Of a DNA stretch of 64,000 nucleotides, positions 63,501 to 64,000 are shown in pieces (position 1 is the first letter of the stretch; each line of letters starts with the position of its first letter). Origin of the DNA: Candidatus Kapaibacterium sp. (GTDB lineage Bacteria > Bacteroidota > Ignavibacteria > Kapaibacteriales > UBA2268); assembly GCA_938031175.1 (NCBI GenBank), contig CALHGZ010000009.1, positions 124,001 through 188,000 of the forward strand, written 5' to 3'. The notes beneath the pieces are model-generated. The model ran no database searches and was not told the DNA's origin. It saw only the letters and a program-made list of their open reading frames with translations. A program made the position numbers and the translations under genes.

Positions 63501-64000
63501 TATATTCTACTATGGTGTGGATAATGTAAGACCAATAGTATCAATTATAACTCAACCAGAGCCATACGTTGCTTGTATAAATGGAACAACATCTTCCCCA
63601 TCTTTTGTAGTTGTTGCTAATGTGAGTTTAGGTGGCGAACCGATTTATCAGTGGCAAAAAGATGGCAAAGATATACCTGGTGCAAATTCAGCCGTATATA
63701 CAATTGATAATTCAAAATTGAAGTTTGATCACTCAGGAGTTTATCGCTGTATAGTGAGCGGAACGGGACGAGCTAAACCAGTTACAACCAATGAGGTATT
63801 ATTATATGTGGTTTCTGATCCTGAGATAACAAGAGATCCGGTTGATGTAGTCGTTGATATTGGTGGAACTGCAGTATTTGAGGTTCAAGCTCATATTCAA
63901 CACACTGGTGAGCCTATTGCCCGTTTATCCTACCAGTGGTATAAAAATAATCTTAATAACCCCTTAAACGATGATGATAGAATAGCTGGCTCAAAATCTT
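60550..64000 (+). CDS. Large secreted parallel beta-helix/Ig protein (3' end cut by window)
   Basis: An uninterrupted frame of at least 1150 codons from the ATG at 60550 to the window edge. A strong AGGAGG lies at 60540-60545. In order: a signal peptide (about residues 13-32, ending NCQVQ); a MAM/choice-of-anchor-like beta-sandwich (about 36-195, starting YYTGFESGGSWPTGW); two CARDB/Ig-like modules (about 197-415); a right-handed parallel beta-helix region (about 417-990, starting GTYTIGGVGSNFSTLCDFIN); and at least one Ig-like domain (about 1000-1095, with YQWQKDGKDIPGANS), with another beginning. This multi-domain design fits T9SS-exported adhesins of the phylum, and a sorting domain may lie beyond the window. 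The helix has no recognisable catalytic site. A tandem 21-base duplication is inside it. Confidence 0.88.
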   Translation, partial: MTFLHIKLSNIKIFYFLIALGFLLFSRHANCQVQTLYYTGFESGGSWPTGWTQEYVEPDWDGYYISWYITSGGSNPSGAYSGTYYAKMQNYWYGGKTRLVMPVINFGIYKKNPKLKFYHFMRNWAGDQDRLRIFYKTSATGTWTQIVAYTSDVSSWTLREIDLPNVGNTYYIAFEGETMYGYGVCIDEVRVEASPLLPDAGITAIVSPQSPFSVGIQNVTVTLKSFEEINLTSCRINWSVNGVTQPSYYWTGNLAKDETQNVTLGTYNFNYPPQGPFNPFTIAVWTSNPNGGQDANPDNDLFTKSVSPILNDAGVVGIFGPPEGFAPGLADVRVRVYNYAPKPLSSVTIEWSVEGTPQVPRTFTGLNVQNGQTIDLTIGQYNFSQPRIYSIRAKTVNPNGVADEVQSNDEYIGGFGPSLGSGTYTIGGVGSNFSTLCDFINYLKGSGIFGTGTVVAEIRNGTYDCQNELFDYAGNNNLVIIQSASGNPNDVTIQYTPTIAKNYVLKLDGAKNIKFMNVTIRNNASSTSNAGRIFDITNSRNISFENVVFIGVQNPTNLNYNQLLYINNSNNYVLKNCKLNFGSYAIFDATTNDCNKNVLIQGNLFNGQNYAGIYSFNTSNCSTKANNFIVKENSFGASVNMIPHYGIYSIDAINHITENSFSSIRNGAGIFVSNTSSNLDKIIVNSNRMLGFTSADGIHLESVYDAEVMNNDITINGYYNAGIKLFNAGIKLFNVGWGGYFVFDNGNLPNMPLIRGNKVNATDAYGIYAEYGSAIITHNYLNSITAYSGSGFSALYSNGMAGLTAMNQCIGQKASGIQIYSPMGLELYYNSVHSTGQYDAALTIYPDYYYEPALINTYENKKKNANDEISTYSYGIKLMRNLFINTGGGYVFSGDPSDVTSDENNWYTSGQYFSDSYPTFNNWKTNTGQDHNSSNVPVNFKNPDDLHITQYNPDIYKEYPLFDPESPLFEEIERYDWDNEERDDIFYYGVDNVRPIVSIITQPEPYVACINGTTSSPSFVVVANVSLGGEPIYQWQKDGKDIPGANSAVYTIDNSKLKFDHSGVYRCIVSGTGRAKPVTTNEVLLYVVSDPEITRDPVDVVVDIGGTAVFEVQAHIQHTGEPIARLSYQWYKNNLNNPLNDDDRIAGSKS
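62707..62748 (+). repeat. Exact 21-base tandem duplication inside the beta-helix gene
   Basis: The unit AATGCGGGTATAAAATTATT plus C (21 bases) occurs twice in direct tandem at 62707-62727 and 62728-62748, and a third partial copy (AATG) follows. The frame is kept, and it duplicates seven residues (NAGIKLF NAGIKLF) in the parallel beta-helix. The identical copies suggest a recent slippage event. Confidence 0.9.

Overview
The window is a 64 kb piece of an AT-rich bacterial chromosome from the Bacteroidota/Chlorobiota side of the tree, most likely a Kapabacteria- or Ignavibacteria-like lineage. This is inferred from gene content, not from a marker phylogeny. The clues are two proteins with type IX secretion (T9SS) C-terminal sorting domains, a GWxTD-domain protein, a DUF971 protein, an HdrA/Qmo-type flavoprotein pair, the murD-ftsW and mreBCD-smc gene sets, and frequent TTG starts with only occasional Shine-Dalgarno sequences. 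No plasmid, prophage, intact insertion sequence or CRISPR array was seen. It reads as ordinary chromosome with several accessory envelope and redox modules.

Layout. 1-5.4 kb (minus): murD, ftsW, two PH-domain membrane proteins and accD, in one close-packed run. 5.5-14.2 kb: peptide deformylase, an Asp-box beta-propeller and a giant von Willebrand A protein (both T9SS-tagged), an AlbA-type regulator, and a Tat-type LD-carboxypeptidase. 14.36 kb: tRNA-Ser(GGA). 14.6-21.5 kb: a nuclease-fold protein, then a plus-strand run of exported propeller, histidine kinase, ruvX and a GWxTD protein. 21.5-24.3 kb: a small membrane protein, a divergent MerC/Fur pair sharing a perfect dyad, an alpha/beta-hydrolase lacking its serine, and a decayed small-ORF patch. 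24.6-33.2 kb (plus): ilvE, a family 2 glycosyltransferase, an outer-membrane-type protein, a family 9 glycosyltransferase, an RlmD-type rRNA methyltransferase, queE and an AAA-ATPase/TPR protein. 33.2-40.2 kb (minus): a four-gene envelope module (1045-residue TPR protein, beta-barrel, SPOR protein, TonB-like protein). 40.6-44.75 kb (minus): ECF sigma factor, SagB-type oxidoreductase, urocanate hydratase and DUF971. 45.0-50.9 kb (plus): qmoA, qmoB and a 776-residue protein built on a strict 34-residue repeat, closed by a terminator. 50.9-60.2 kb (plus): a porin-like barrel, rmlD, msrB, mreB-mreC-mreD, smc and a small lipoprotein. 60.55 kb to the end: a large secreted parallel beta-helix/Ig protein that runs off the window.

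How it works together. Much of the window concerns the cell envelope: peptidoglycan precursors and polymerisation (murD, ftsW), rod shape (mreBCD), wall recycling (LD-carboxypeptidase), surface glycans (two glycosyltransferases, rmlD), T9SS-exported surface proteins and a TonB-like trans-envelope module. The most unusual part is the qmoAB pair. QmoAB normally couples AprAB (adenylylsulfate reductase) to the quinone pool through the membrane subunit QmoC. Here no qmoC, aprAB or sat is present. The third place in the operon is taken by the soluble 34-residue-repeat protein, and a DUF971 gene (a domain also found on Fe-S carriers) is divergently adjacent. This is the best candidate for a little-described system in the window.
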